Assembly (NCBI GenBank): GCA_963714375.1
Contig: CAVQOG010000002.1
Coordinates: 1 to 64,000, forward strand
Reading direction: 5' to 3'
Length of the DNA stretch: 64,000 nt
Origin: UBA5794 sp963714375
Lineage (GTDB): Bacteria > Actinomycetota > Acidimicrobiia > Spongiisociales > UBA5794
Positions 44,639-53,028 of the stretch are shown here, in pieces (within the stretch, counting starts at the first letter, position 1; each line of letters begins with the position of its first letter). The translations under genes and the position numbers were made by a program. The notes beneath the pieces were generated by a model that saw only the letters and a list, made by a program, of their open reading frames with translations, made no database searches and was not told the origin of the DNA.

Positions 44639-46091
44639 GGCTCGCCCCCGGTTCCTCGGTTTCGCGTTGTCGCTGAAGCGCTCGATGTCTCGACTGGTCT
44701 GGCTTTGCCCGTCCAGTGTTCGAGAGATCACCAAAGCCGTGCTCTGCCCTTCGACGTGCCTCATCCTCTGAGATCTCAACCGGAGATCCGTATTGCTCTC
44801 CCGATGCGGAGAGGACTTCGACGAAAGCCTCGACGACCTCGGGATCGAACTGGGTGCCTGCGAACCGACGTAGCTCGGCGAAGGCGTACTCCTGTGACAG
44901 GGCGACTCGATACGACCGAGTCGACGTCATCGCGTCGAACGAATCAGCTACGGCCAGAATACGGGCCTCCAACGACGGGGTCTCTCCGCTGTCATCGATC
45001 GATCCGTGGTACCCATTCCCATCGAAGTGGGCATGATGGTTCGAAGCGATCTTGACCATCGGCCTGAGGAACTCAACCTCGCTCAAGAGATCCTCGACGT
45101 GGTGCACGTGCCCCTGCATCTCCTCGTATTCGTTGTCGGTGAGGCGGGACTTCTTGCGAATCACCTCACGGGGAACGGCAAGCTTGCCGACATCATGGAT
45201 GAGTGCAGCCCATCGGAGTCGCTCCAGTTGCGTTCCGTTGAAGCCGAGGTGTTGTCCGATCATGTTCGAGAAGTAGGCAACCCGCTCGGTGTGGCCACGC
45301 GTGTAGAGATCCTTCGCCTCAAGCGCCTTGATGAACCCAGCAAGGGTGGAAAGCTGAGCCTCGCGCAACCCGGCGTACGATTCGAACGCCATGTACCCCG
45401 TGAAGAAGACGATCGCAATTAACGGCAACGATGCCGGTCCGACCAACAGATAGGTTGCCCCGAGCAACCCCCCGAGGAAGCCGGACCCAATCACCGGGAG
45501 CAGTAGCGAGGGAATATGGGACCACGCGTTCATCGACCCGCCGTAGACGCGCCTCACAATGAACGAGACAAGGCTGAGATTCATCAGGCTCTCAATGACC
45601 GCCGCGAGTCCCGACGCCAGGGCAATGAGACCGACCATGGAGGTCGAGATCGTCCACACGCCGCTGGAGTCACCTATTTGATGCATCAGGAGAGCGAGCA
45701 CAGACACCGACCGACACGGCGGCCGAGATCACCAGCTGACCGAAGTTGACGGACGGCTGGAACCAGCGACGATCCTTGACATCGGCGGGCGTGAACACTG
45801 CGAGCGCAGCCATCGTCGTCGGTACCCAGAACAGCAGATTCGGGTCCGAAGGCAACGGCTGCGGTCATCAACACCATGTTTGAGGGACTGGCAAACAGCC
45901 TGTCGTTGACCTCAACGGCGCTCCATTCAAGAAAGACGTAGGTGATCGCAAACACGGCCCAGAGCCAGAACGGCCGCGGGAAACTCTGCAGGAAAAACAG
46001 GACGCCTAGGATTGCGACACCAACAGCGACAAAGCCGATCGCGAGCCGCTTCTTTCTCGTGTTGTTGGCGGGTCAGTTCGTCCCGGAACAT
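44631..46091 (-). pseudogene. HD-GYP domain membrane protein, N-terminal region broken by three frameshifts
   Basis: GAGGG lies five bases before the ATG at 46091 (MFRDELTRQQHE). The membrane region then continues in three successive frames: RLAIGFVAVGVAILGVLFFLQ to SNMVLMTAAVAF after a shift near 46051-46059, SDPNLLFWVPTTMAALAVF after one near 45845-45853, and SVLALLMHQIGDSS after one near 45700-45710. All three are +1 (or -2) and sum to zero, so the HD-GYP part is back in the first frame. The catalytic part (44631 to about 45330) is intact: HTERVAYFSNM, HDVGKLAVP and HHAHFDGNGYHG (GYH in place of GYP). A shorter protein could start at a GTG at 45707. Either assembly indels or real decay. 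Confidence 0.7.
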
Positions 46092-46143
46092 GGTGTCCCT
46101 CAGTCTGGGAACGTGAGGCGATGGCGAACCTGGGAAGTCTCAG

Positions 46144-46233
46144 CTATCCGACCCGAAAATCTGCTGCGCCAGCCAACAAGGCTGATGCAAGTGCTCCAAC
46201 GGTCAAGGCAAGCTTGATAAGAGTGCTCTTCAC
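46144..46233 (-). CDS. Small hydrophobic peptide (29 residues)
   Basis: GTG at 46233, with GGAG about 9-12 bases upstream, opens a 29-residue frame ending in TAG. It begins MKSTLIKLALTVGALAS and ends ALLAGAADFRVG: two basic residues, one hydrophobic stretch, then a short polar end. It lies upstream of the HD-GYP gene on the same strand. It could be a small membrane protein or a leader peptide. I do not recognise it. Confidence 0.4.
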   Translation of the reverse strand: MKSTLIKLALTVGALASALLAGAADFRVG

Positions 46234-46319
46234 GATGGTTGCTCCAGAAATTTCGTTCCTCGTCACCGACATCTATCGTCAGATCGGGGACATCTATCGC
46301 TTCGCTGGAGTTGTTTCGT

Positions 46320-46520
46320 TTATGAGCTTCCCAGGTTGTGTGCCATCACCTCCATCGCCCGGTCGACATGTCGCCCGAGCAAATCGTTCGCGTCGTACGG
46401 TTCCACGAACAGTCCCGTACCAAGAGGTGCCTGATCGTCAACGACCAACGCACATCTCGGACTCCGCCAAGAGTCCTCACTGCCATAGCGCAGGCAGCGG
46501 ACACTCAACTTACCGCTCAT
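46320..46520 (-). CDS. Small hypothetical protein (66 residues)
   Basis: The ATG at 46520 has AGGG four bases upstream. The frame reads MSGKLSVRCLRYGSEDSW, then RCALVVDDQAPLGTGLFVEPYDAND and LLGRHVDRAMEVMAHNLGSS. Codon third positions look like those of neighbouring genes, and the residue mix is protein-like, unlike the opposite-strand frame over the same bases. Two Cys residues are present. Family unknown. It heads the minus-strand group that leads to the HD-GYP genes. Confidence 0.55.
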   Translation of the reverse strand: MSGKLSVRCLRYGSEDSWRSPRCALVVDDQAPLGTGLFVEPYDANDLLGRHVDRAMEVMAHNLGSS

Positions 46521-46658
46521 ATCACCCTGTCGCAAGACTTATCGGTCGATTCATCCGTGATGTTGAGGTTTGAGCGGCATCGAACGACCCAGCCAGCGAC
46601 CACCCAGAGTCACCTTGTTGACACACGTGAGGCCAACCATCGGCTACTCTCGCTGATC

Positions 46659-47291
46659 ATGTCAGTGAACTTTCGTGAACTTGAAGAGGGTCTGAGCCGC
46701 CTCGACTCTGTCGATGCTGCCAGAGTTGTCAACCAAGGTGAGAAGATCACCGAAATCCATGTGATAGCGGCCTCTGACAAACCAACCAAGCAAGTCGCCC
46801 GCGATGTTCAGAGCCTCGCCATGGCAAGGTTTGGGCTTCCGATTGATCATCGCGTGATCTCGGTCGTTCAGATCAGTCCGCATCACCTCGATCTCTCGTC
46901 AATAGCACGAGCAGCCCTCACGGGTGTCTCTGAGTCCCCGAACGGCGTTCGCACGACCATTGAGGTGACCCTCCGCCACGATGATGAGGAATACGTTGGG
47001 ACCGCGACCGGTCCGGCTGTGGCCTCGGCACGCCTACGGCTCGTCGGCGAGGCGACGATCGATGCGGTGGAAAAGACATTCGATTCGATGCCACCGATCG
47101 CCCTTGACTCAATCGCAAAGACGCACGTCGGTAGCCGTGATGTGATCGTCGCGGTGGTTGTTTCTGCCGGTGCGCGGGGTGGGGAAGACCTCAACGTCGG
47201 CTCGGCAATCTCGCCATCGTCGGACGACGACGCTGGCGTACGGGCGGTCCTCAATGCACTCAACCGCAGGCTTTCTTCACTGACCGAATGA
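46659..47291 (+). CDS. Hypothetical protein with two similar-sized soluble domains
   Basis: The protein has 210 residues from the ATG at 46659 (MSVNFRELEEGLSRL). The frame is open upstream to 46338, but those codons overlap the opposite 66-residue gene and look non-coding. The N-terminal part (VVNQGEKITEIHVIAASDKPTKQVARDVQSLAMARFGLPIDHRVISVVQI) resembles small conserved actinobacterial proteins of unknown function. A second alpha/beta part follows from about residue 95. It overlaps the next gene (gamma-glutamyltransferase) through ATGA. No ribosome site is obvious, so a leaderless start is possible. Confidence 0.65.
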   Translation: MSVNFRELEEGLSRLDSVDAARVVNQGEKITEIHVIAASDKPTKQVARDVQSLAMARFGLPIDHRVISVVQISPHHLDLSSIARAALTGVSESPNGVRTTIEVTLRHDDEEYVGTATGPAVASARLRLVGEATIDAVEKTFDSMPPIALDSIAKTHVGSRDVIVAVVVSAGARGGEDLNVGSAISPSSDDDAGVRAVLNALNRRLSSLTE

Positions 47292-48901
47292 TCGCCGTCG
47301 ATCGAGCAAAGTGGGCAGCGCTTTCAACCGGACCACAGCCGGCCGGAACGGCGTTTGCCGTTTCCCCACACCACCTCGCATCTCAGGCGGCGATTGATAT
47401 CATGGCGAGCGGTGGCAATGCGGTGGATGGCTCCATCGCTACCAATGCGGTTCTCGCCGTCGTCTTGCCGGACACCTGTGGACCAGGTGGCGACCTGTTC
47501 GCCCTCGTTCACATTCCTGGAGAAGGATCCCCCCGGACGCTCAACGCGTCCGGTCGGGCTGGTTCCGGGTTCACGGCCAACGACATCCGAGACCTCGGGC
47601 ATGGGGCGATACCGCGACGTTCGCCCTGGTCAGTGACCGTACCCGGATGCGTCGACGGATGGATGGCGTTGTCAGCCGAACTCGGGCAACTGCCCCTCGC
47701 CCAAGTTCTCCAACCAGCGATCGATATCGCTCGGGAAGGCTTCTCCGTGTCAACTGAACTTGGTGCATCCCTTTCGGAGATCCGGCCCCTGATCGTCACG
47801 CAACCATCAGCCACTCCCTTCTATCCCAACGGGACCCCAGCACATGTGGGGTCGACGATTTCGCGTGCCCGTTTCGCAGACACACTTGAGGCAATCGCCA
47901 CCGATGGACGGGACGGTTTCTATCGCGGTGTCGTTGCCAACGGAATCGTCGAAGCGACGGGAGGAGCCATCACGCGCGACGACCTTGCTGTCAATCAGGC
48001 CGAGTGGATCGAACCGGCATCGCTTGACCTTTTTGGTCGCACGGCGTGGACGATTCCTCCAAACAGCCAGGGATACCTCACGCTGGCCACACTGTGGATC
48101 TTCGAACAGCTCGACCCGCCGGAGGACCCATTCGATCCACTGTTCCACCATCTCTTGATCGAGGCGTACCGTTCCGTGGCGTGGGAACGAGCGCAATTCG
48201 TGTCAGACGCAACAACCGCCCCCCTCGATGTGGCCGCCCTTCTCGACCCGAACCGACTGCAGGCCATCGCGTCGACCGTCGTACGGGACGCTGCCGGGCG
48301 CTGGCCGCAACGGACACCAGCTCCTGGAGGCACAGCCTATATGGCGGCCGCTGACGGACATGGGATGGCTGTGTCATATATACAGTCAAACTTTTCTGGC
48401 ATCGGATCCGGGCTGTCAGCCGCCGACACCGGGGTGTTTCTCCACAATCGTGGAGCTGGGTTCAACCTCATCCAGGGGCATCCCAATGAATACATGCCCG
48501 GACGGCGGCCCATGCACACGCTTGCACCAACTCTGTGGACTGGCGATGGCGGCGCCGACCTGGTGCTTGGCACACGAGGAGGGGATCAGCAACCGCAATT
48601 CCTCGCACAGTTCGCCGCACTCCACTTCCACGCCGGTCTCTGCACAGACGATTCACAGCAATTCCCGCGATGGAATATGGAGCAGCCGCTGCCCGGAACT
48701 GATAGTCGCCTCACCGTTGAAAACCCATTGCCGCCCACAACCGTGGACGCTCTCGCATCGATGGGTCATGTCGTCGAATCGGTGGCAGCCTGGAACCCCG
48801 ACTATGGGCCGATCTCGGCAATCGATCTTGCGGATGAGCACAAAGCGTCAGCAGACCCTCGAATCTCGACGTCTGCTGCACTATCGAAGGCAGCGCGATA
48901 G
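47288..48901 (+). CDS. Gamma-glutamyltransferase family protein
   Basis: The protein has 537 residues. NSPM-like family motifs are visible: GGNAVDGSIATNAVLAVVLPDTCGPGGDLFALV, the catalytic Thr349 in PGGTAYMAAADG (start of the small subunit after self-cleavage), and GGDQQPQFLAQ. No signal peptide is seen, so it may act in the cytosol, unlike the secreted glutathione enzymes. Related oxamate-amidohydrolase or acylase-like members share this fold, so the substrate is open. The start overlaps the stop of the gene before it (ATGA). Confidence 0.9.
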   Translation: MIAVDRAKWAALSTGPQPAGTAFAVSPHHLASQAAIDIMASGGNAVDGSIATNAVLAVVLPDTCGPGGDLFALVHIPGEGSPRTLNASGRAGSGFTANDIRDLGHGAIPRRSPWSVTVPGCVDGWMALSAELGQLPLAQVLQPAIDIAREGFSVSTELGASLSEIRPLIVTQPSATPFYPNGTPAHVGSTISRARFADTLEAIATDGRDGFYRGVVANGIVEATGGAITRDDLAVNQAEWIEPASLDLFGRTAWTIPPNSQGYLTLATLWIFEQLDPPEDPFDPLFHHLLIEAYRSVAWERAQFVSDATTAPLDVAALLDPNRLQAIASTVVRDAAGRWPQRTPAPGGTAYMAAADGHGMAVSYIQSNFSGIGSGLSAADTGVFLHNRGAGFNLIQGHPNEYMPGRRPMHTLAPTLWTGDGGADLVLGTRGGDQQPQFLAQFAALHFHAGLCTDDSQQFPRWNMEQPLPGTDSRLTVENPLPPTTVDALASMGHVVESVAAWNPDYGPISAIDLADEHKASADPRISTSAALSKAAR

Positions 48902-48961
48902 TCCATATGGAGACCATGATTGCGACTTTCCTTCCATTTGTTGGCAGGCACTTCGGTTGCT

Positions 48962-49062
48962 GTTGAGGGCGGACGCCGATACCCTGACCCTGTTGGTCGG
49001 CAACCCAAAGCGACCACCAAACCTGATCGGGCGGAACCCGGAACGGGTTGGTTCAGGAAATA
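48962..49062 (+). promoter_or_regulatory. Structured leader before the muralytic gene
   Basis: Two hairpins are visible: GGTCG (48995-48999) with CGACC (49011-49015), and CCTGA (49022-49026) with TCAGG (49053-49057), which encloses AACCCG-GAA-CGGGTT (49035-49049). The element ends 22 bases before the GTG start. Wall hydrolase genes of actinobacteria often have c-di-AMP riboswitches, but the known conserved core of that class is not found here. It may be another leader RNA or only a hairpin-rich gap. Confidence 0.3.
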
Positions 49063-49083
49063 CAAGCGAGCACACGGAGACAC

Positions 49084-50160
49084 GTGCGACCGCGAATACC
49101 ACTCGCATACGCTGGCCTGCTGATTGTTGCCCTTGTGGGCATCGTCGGCTTTGCCGCGTTCTCTACAGCACCATCGAATGAGGCACCCGATCAAAGCTTG
49201 CCGTCTGTCGAGGCTGCGGTTGCTCCTGTATCGGCACGGGTTGCATCAGCGATCCTGGCACTACGTGTTTCTGATGCTGATGCTCGCTTGACCCAAACAC
49301 CATCCACGACTGGCGCAGCGTCTACGACGGTCGACTCATCCGACGGCGAAACCTCAAGCACTGCCGGAGACGAACTCGTTGCAACACCAACGACACCCAC
49401 GCTTGAGTCGGTAACCACAATTCCAAACGCAACAACGACCCCACCGCCACCAAAGGACACGACACCACCACGTCTGAAGATCACATCGCCATCGGATGGC
49501 GCGACGGTTGACGACCGGGTCGTGACGTTTGAAGGCACATCCGAGGCAGGGGCAATGGTCACATCGGGCCCCTATGAAGCGCACGTTGACGATGACGGGG
49601 ATTGGTTCATCAAACTCGTTGTTTCGTCCAAGGGCTCGAAGGCGACGATCACCGCCGAGGACAAGGCAGGGAATACCACAACGGAATCCATCACAGTGAC
49701 CTACGAACCTCCGACTGTCGAGACGACAACAACCACCACGGATGCTTCCTCCCCACCTCCTCCGCCACCAGCCGAACCGAAGTGGTCACCACTGTGGCCC
49801 GCCGATCCCGGAGGACGACAGAGCCTTGAACACTGGCGGCCACTCGTTGAGAAGTACTGGCCAGAGAACCTCGTCAACTGCGCTCTCAACATCCTCTACT
49901 TCGAGTCCCATGGTGATGCCAGGGCATACAACTCCAGCGGCCCCGGCTACGAAGGTTTGTTCCAACACCACAGTGGCTACTGGAAGGGCAGAGCCGCAGC
50001 CGCTGGATTCCGAGACAGCGACGGCCTGTACGCAACCCCCTACAGCGCGGAAGCAAACATCGCCGTGGCGTGGTACCTCGCAAAGAACTCATCACCGTGG
50101 AATCGGCACTGGTCGGTTGACCCACAGCACCCCAACGCGCCGTTGGAATGCACGGGGTGA
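49084..50160 (+). CDS. Exported lysozyme/transglycosylase-like protein with Ig-like domain
   Basis: The protein has 358 residues. The GTG at 49084 begins an N-terminal membrane anchor or signal (IPLAYAGLLIVALVGIVGFAAF). A Thr/Ser/Pro-rich linker leads to a bacterial Ig-like domain at about 125-205 (PPRLKITSPSDGATVDDRVVTFEG to GNTTTESITVTY), a second proline-rich linker, and a C-terminal lysozyme-fold domain (VNCALNILYFESHGDARAYN, GLFQHHSGYW, EANIAVAWYLAKN). Glu in the YFESHGDA motif is the likely catalytic acid. It should cut or remodel peptidoglycan outside the cell. Confidence 0.82.
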   Translation: MRPRIPLAYAGLLIVALVGIVGFAAFSTAPSNEAPDQSLPSVEAAVAPVSARVASAILALRVSDADARLTQTPSTTGAASTTVDSSDGETSSTAGDELVATPTTPTLESVTTIPNATTTPPPPKDTTPPRLKITSPSDGATVDDRVVTFEGTSEAGAMVTSGPYEAHVDDDGDWFIKLVVSSKGSKATITAEDKAGNTTTESITVTYEPPTVETTTTTTDASSPPPPPPAEPKWSPLWPADPGGRQSLEHWRPLVEKYWPENLVNCALNILYFESHGDARAYNSSGPGYEGLFQHHSGYWKGRAAAAGFRDSDGLYATPYSAEANIAVAWYLAKNSSPWNRHWSVDPQHPNAPLECTG

Positions 50161-50182
50161 TTTGGCGTATCATCAAGTCACG

Positions 50183-50509
50183 ATGAATCACACGATGAAG
50201 AACGCAATCAGGGTCGCCGGCGTCGTCGCTGGCTTGGCGGCAGCAGCTTGGGCATTACGTGACCGCATGCTCCCCGATCCTGCACCCCCCACCGACTCAC
50301 CTCCGAGATTCCGTACGGGAGGAACCAGTGGAGACGATCTGACAGAGATAAAGGGGGTTGGACCAGCGTTCGCCCAACGACTCGCAGACTCCGGCATCAC
50401 GACCTTTTCGACACTGGCCGGTGAAGATGCCGCCACGGTCGCTGAGATAGCCAACACCACGGAGACAGCGGCTCAGCGTTGGATCAATGACGCATCATCA
50501 CACGTGTGA
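50183..50509 (+). CDS. Small membrane-anchored helix-hairpin-helix protein
   Basis: The protein has 108 residues. A short N-terminal hydrophobic segment (IRVAGVVAGLAAAAWALRD) is followed by a Pro-rich spacer and a helix-hairpin-helix domain: DDLTEIKGVGPAFAQRLADSGITTFSTLAGEDAATVAEI. This domain type (as in DUF4332 and ribosomal-protein-linked tails) binds DNA or another protein; the role is unknown. It ends 3 bp before rlmN on the same strand. Confidence 0.8.
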   Translation: MNHTMKNAIRVAGVVAGLAAAAWALRDRMLPDPAPPTDSPPRFRTGGTSGDDLTEIKGVGPAFAQRLADSGITTFSTLAGEDAATVAEIANTTETAAQRWINDASSHV

Positions 50510-50512
50510 TGC

Positions 50513-51577
50513 ATGGTCTATCTCGCAGAGCCCGAACACCTCGGTGATCTTCTTCCAAACGAGCCTCGCTACCGCACAGACCAACTGACGAATTGGCTGT
50601 ACCGAAATCCGGTGCTTGATGTCTCTGGAATGACCAATCTTCCAGCAACGGTGCGCGAGTCCATCGGGTCCGATCTCTGGCCATTCGAACTCGTCATCGA
50701 CCAGGTCGGCGACGGAGGCGCAACCCACAAATGGCTGTTTCAGTGTCACGACGGTTCCCAGATTGAGACGGTCCTGATGGGGTACTCATCGAGGACAACA
50801 CTATGCATCTCCTCCCAAGTCGGGTGCGCAATGGGATGCACATTCTGTGCGACAGGGCAATTCGGATTCGATCGGCATCTCTCCGCAGGCGAGATCGTTG
50901 CACAGGTCGCTTACGCAAACGCCTACCTGGCAGCCACGCCGCTCAACCGGAGCCCCGAACGAGTCACGAATGTCGTGTTCATGGGCATGGGCGAACCACT
51001 CGCGAACTACAAGCACACACGCGAATCAATCAGGCGAATGATTGAGGTCATGGGAATGTCTGCGCGTTCGATCACCGTATCGACCGTGGGTTTTGTGCCA
51101 GGAATGAGAAAGCTGATCGAAGAACCATGGCCAGTGAACCTCGCAGTCAGCCTGCACTCGACCATCCGTTCCGAACGAACGAAGCTGGTACCCATCAACG
51201 ACCGCTATCCGATCGACGATGTCATCGAGGCTGCCTATGACTACTACAAGGCCAAGGGCCGGCGCGTGTCACTCGAATGGACCCTCATTGCAGGTGAAAA
51301 CGATTCCGATGAAGAGGCAATAGGGCTCGCACGTATCGCCAGAGAGATCCACGCTCACGTGAATGTGATCGCTTTGAACCCGACACCACTGAGCATTGAC
51401 CGACCACCTGACCGGGACCACGTAAGACGCTTCCTCGCGACACTTACACGAGAAGGGGCAAACACCACGCTTCGAGACACCCGAGGTCAAGACATCGACG
51501 CCGCTTGCGGCCAACTCAGACTCAGAGCCTCGGACAAACGCATGGCGCCGCGTACCCAGGGTATGAACCCACCGTGA
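50513..51577 (+). CDS. rlmN: 23S rRNA (adenine2503-C2)-methyltransferase
   Basis: The protein has 354 residues. It is a radical SAM enzyme that methylates A2503 of 23S rRNA (and A37 in some tRNAs). The cluster cysteines are Cys105, Cys109 and Cys112 in CAMGCTFC. FMGMGEPLANY, SVSTVG-like TVSTVGFVPGMRKL, LAVSLHS and the C-terminal catalytic Cys in DIDAACGQL are all present. The last ten residues or so (APRTQGMNPP) and the stop lie inside family A repeat copy A4, so the natural C terminus has been replaced or extended by the repeat. Confidence 0.96.
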   Translation: MVYLAEPEHLGDLLPNEPRYRTDQLTNWLYRNPVLDVSGMTNLPATVRESIGSDLWPFELVIDQVGDGGATHKWLFQCHDGSQIETVLMGYSSRTTLCISSQVGCAMGCTFCATGQFGFDRHLSAGEIVAQVAYANAYLAATPLNRSPERVTNVVFMGMGEPLANYKHTRESIRRMIEVMGMSARSITVSTVGFVPGMRKLIEEPWPVNLAVSLHSTIRSERTKLVPINDRYPIDDVIEAAYDYYKAKGRRVSLEWTLIAGENDSDEEAIGLARIAREIHAHVNVIALNPTPLSIDRPPDRDHVRRFLATLTREGANTTLRDTRGQDIDAACGQLRLRASDKRMAPRTQGMNPP

Positions 51578-51601
51578 CGGTAGGTGTCAGCCCAAAGAAC
51601 G
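51547..51601. repeat. Family A repeat (copy A4), overlaps the 3' end of rlmN
   Basis: GCCGCGTACCCAGGGTATG, then a near-perfect hairpin (AACCCACCGT with ACGGTAGGTGT), then CAGCCCAAAGAACG. It is the reverse complement of copy A3 with about four changes in 55 bases. The first 31 bases are translated as the end of RlmN, including its TGA stop. Confidence 0.8.
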
Positions 51602-51646
51602 CACTAACTACCCTGAGCGCATCGACAAGGACAAGCGAGGTACCCA

Positions 51647-52108
51647 ATGCAACTCGAAGCAGGACAAAAGGTTCCGGTGTTCGACGCCGAGGATCAGACA
51701 GGAACAGTTCGGACATCGGACGAGTTCGACGGCTCCAAACTCGTCATCTATTTCTATCCAAAGGCGTTCACACCGGGGTGCACAACTGAGTCCTGCGATT
51801 TTCGCGATCGACACGAATTCCTCACCGCGCAGGGATACCAGATCCTCGGCGTGTCCCCGGACCAGCCACCCAAGCTCCAGGAGTTCAAGGACAAGTATGA
51901 ACTCCCGTTCGACCTCCTCTCAGACCCAGACAACACGATGTCTCGGGCTTTCGGCGCGTACGGCACCAAGAAGAACTACGGCCGCGAGTACATGGGCATC
52001 ATCCGATCGACATTCCTGATCGATGGGGACGGCGTGATCGAAGAAGCCCTCTACAACGTCCGGGCCAAGGGCCACGCTGAACGAATCACGAAGTCGATCG
52101 AGGGCTGA
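51647..52108 (+). CDS. bcp: Thiol peroxidase of the BCP/PrxQ type
   Basis: The protein has 153 residues, normal for BCP. The peroxidatic Cys45 is in PKAFTPGCTTESC, with Cys50 as the resolving residue five positions later (PrxQ type). FRDRHEF, ILGVSPDQP and LLSDPDNT are family motifs. It reduces hydroperoxides with thioredoxin in the cytosol. It overlaps galU by one base (TGATG). Confidence 0.95.
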   Translation: MQLEAGQKVPVFDAEDQTGTVRTSDEFDGSKLVIYFYPKAFTPGCTTESCDFRDRHEFLTAQGYQILGVSPDQPPKLQEFKDKYELPFDLLSDPDNTMSRAFGAYGTKKNYGREYMGIIRSTFLIDGDGVIEEALYNVRAKGHAERITKSIEG

Positions 52109-52971
52109 TGTCAGTCAAGACCGCCATCTTCCCCGTAGCGGGCCTCGGCACCCGGTTCCTCCCTGCCACGAAGGCACTTCCGAAAGAACTGCTACCGGTC
52201 GTCGACACGCCTCTCATCCAATATGCGGTCGACGAGGCGATCGAAGCGGGCATCGAAAACCTGGTCTTCGTGACAGGTCGAGGTAAGACTGCAATCGAGG
52301 ACCATTTCGACGTCTCATACGAGCTCGAAGCCACCTTGAGCTCTCGAGATGACACCGAGACGCTCGAAATGCTGCAGGCAATTCGACGAGTTCCTGGCCA
52401 AGTCGTGTACGTACGTCAAATGGAGCCGCTCGGTCTCGGGCACGCCGTATGGTGCGCTCGCCACCTCATTGGAGACAAACCGTTCGCCGTCCTCCTTGCC
52501 GACGACCTGCTCCACCCCACCGGTGATGCCCTCAAGGCGATGATCATTGAGCACGAGAAGACGGGCGCAAACATCGTCCTCGTCCAGGACATCGATCCTT
52601 CCCATACTGATCGATATGGGATCATCACACCTGGTGAGTCCACCGATACGGCTACTGAGGTGATCGGCATCGTCGAGAAGCCAGCAACGGCCGAAGCACC
52701 TTCTCATCTCGGAGTCATCGGTCGGTACATTCTCAATCCGTCGATCATGGACAGGCTTGCCGTAACCGCTCCGGGAAGTAGCGGAGAGATTCAGCTGACC
52801 GATGCCATCGCCGCATCGCTTGAAACCGAGCTCGTGCGTGCTGTGACCAACCCGGGTGTCCGATTTGACTGCGGGTCCAAGATCGGAATGATCGAGGCAA
52901 CGATCACCATCGCGCTCGAACGCGACGACCTTGGCCCTGATGTTCGGTCGCTGCTCAAGCGTCTGGGATAG
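52108..52971 (+). CDS. galU: UTP-glucose-1-phosphate uridylyltransferase
   Basis: The protein has 287 residues. It makes UDP-glucose for envelope glycans. The nucleotide-binding stretch GLGTRFLPATKALPKELLPVVD is at the N terminus; DEAIEAGIENLVFVTGRGK, EPLGLGHAVWCA and ADDLL (metal Asp) follow, with the sugar-binding FDCGSKIGM near the end. It is coupled to bcp and followed by tal on the same strand. Confidence 0.96.
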   Translation: MSVKTAIFPVAGLGTRFLPATKALPKELLPVVDTPLIQYAVDEAIEAGIENLVFVTGRGKTAIEDHFDVSYELEATLSSRDDTETLEMLQAIRRVPGQVVYVRQMEPLGLGHAVWCARHLIGDKPFAVLLADDLLHPTGDALKAMIIEHEKTGANIVLVQDIDPSHTDRYGIITPGESTDTATEVIGIVEKPATAEAPSHLGVIGRYILNPSIMDRLAVTAPGSSGEIQLTDAIAASLETELVRAVTNPGVRFDCGSKIGMIEATITIALERDDLGPDVRSLLKRLG

Positions 52972-53028
52972 CGGGCCAGACATGCCCCGTATCCTGTGGA
53001 CATGGCACAACCGAATCAAGGTGAAAAT

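Noticed and set aside
45692..46060. Extra Sec codons as the cause of the broken HD-GYP gene
   Set aside because: The breaks are frame changes, not in-frame TGA codons, and no Cys-based active site lies there.
46338..46658. 107-residue N-terminal extension of the hypothetical protein at 46659
   Set aside because: Overlaps a better-looking opposite-strand gene and has a non-coding residue mix (many His, Arg, Thr).
48962..49062. c-di-AMP (ydaO-type) or c-di-GMP riboswitch
   Set aside because: The conserved cores of these classes, as I know them, could not be found in the leader.
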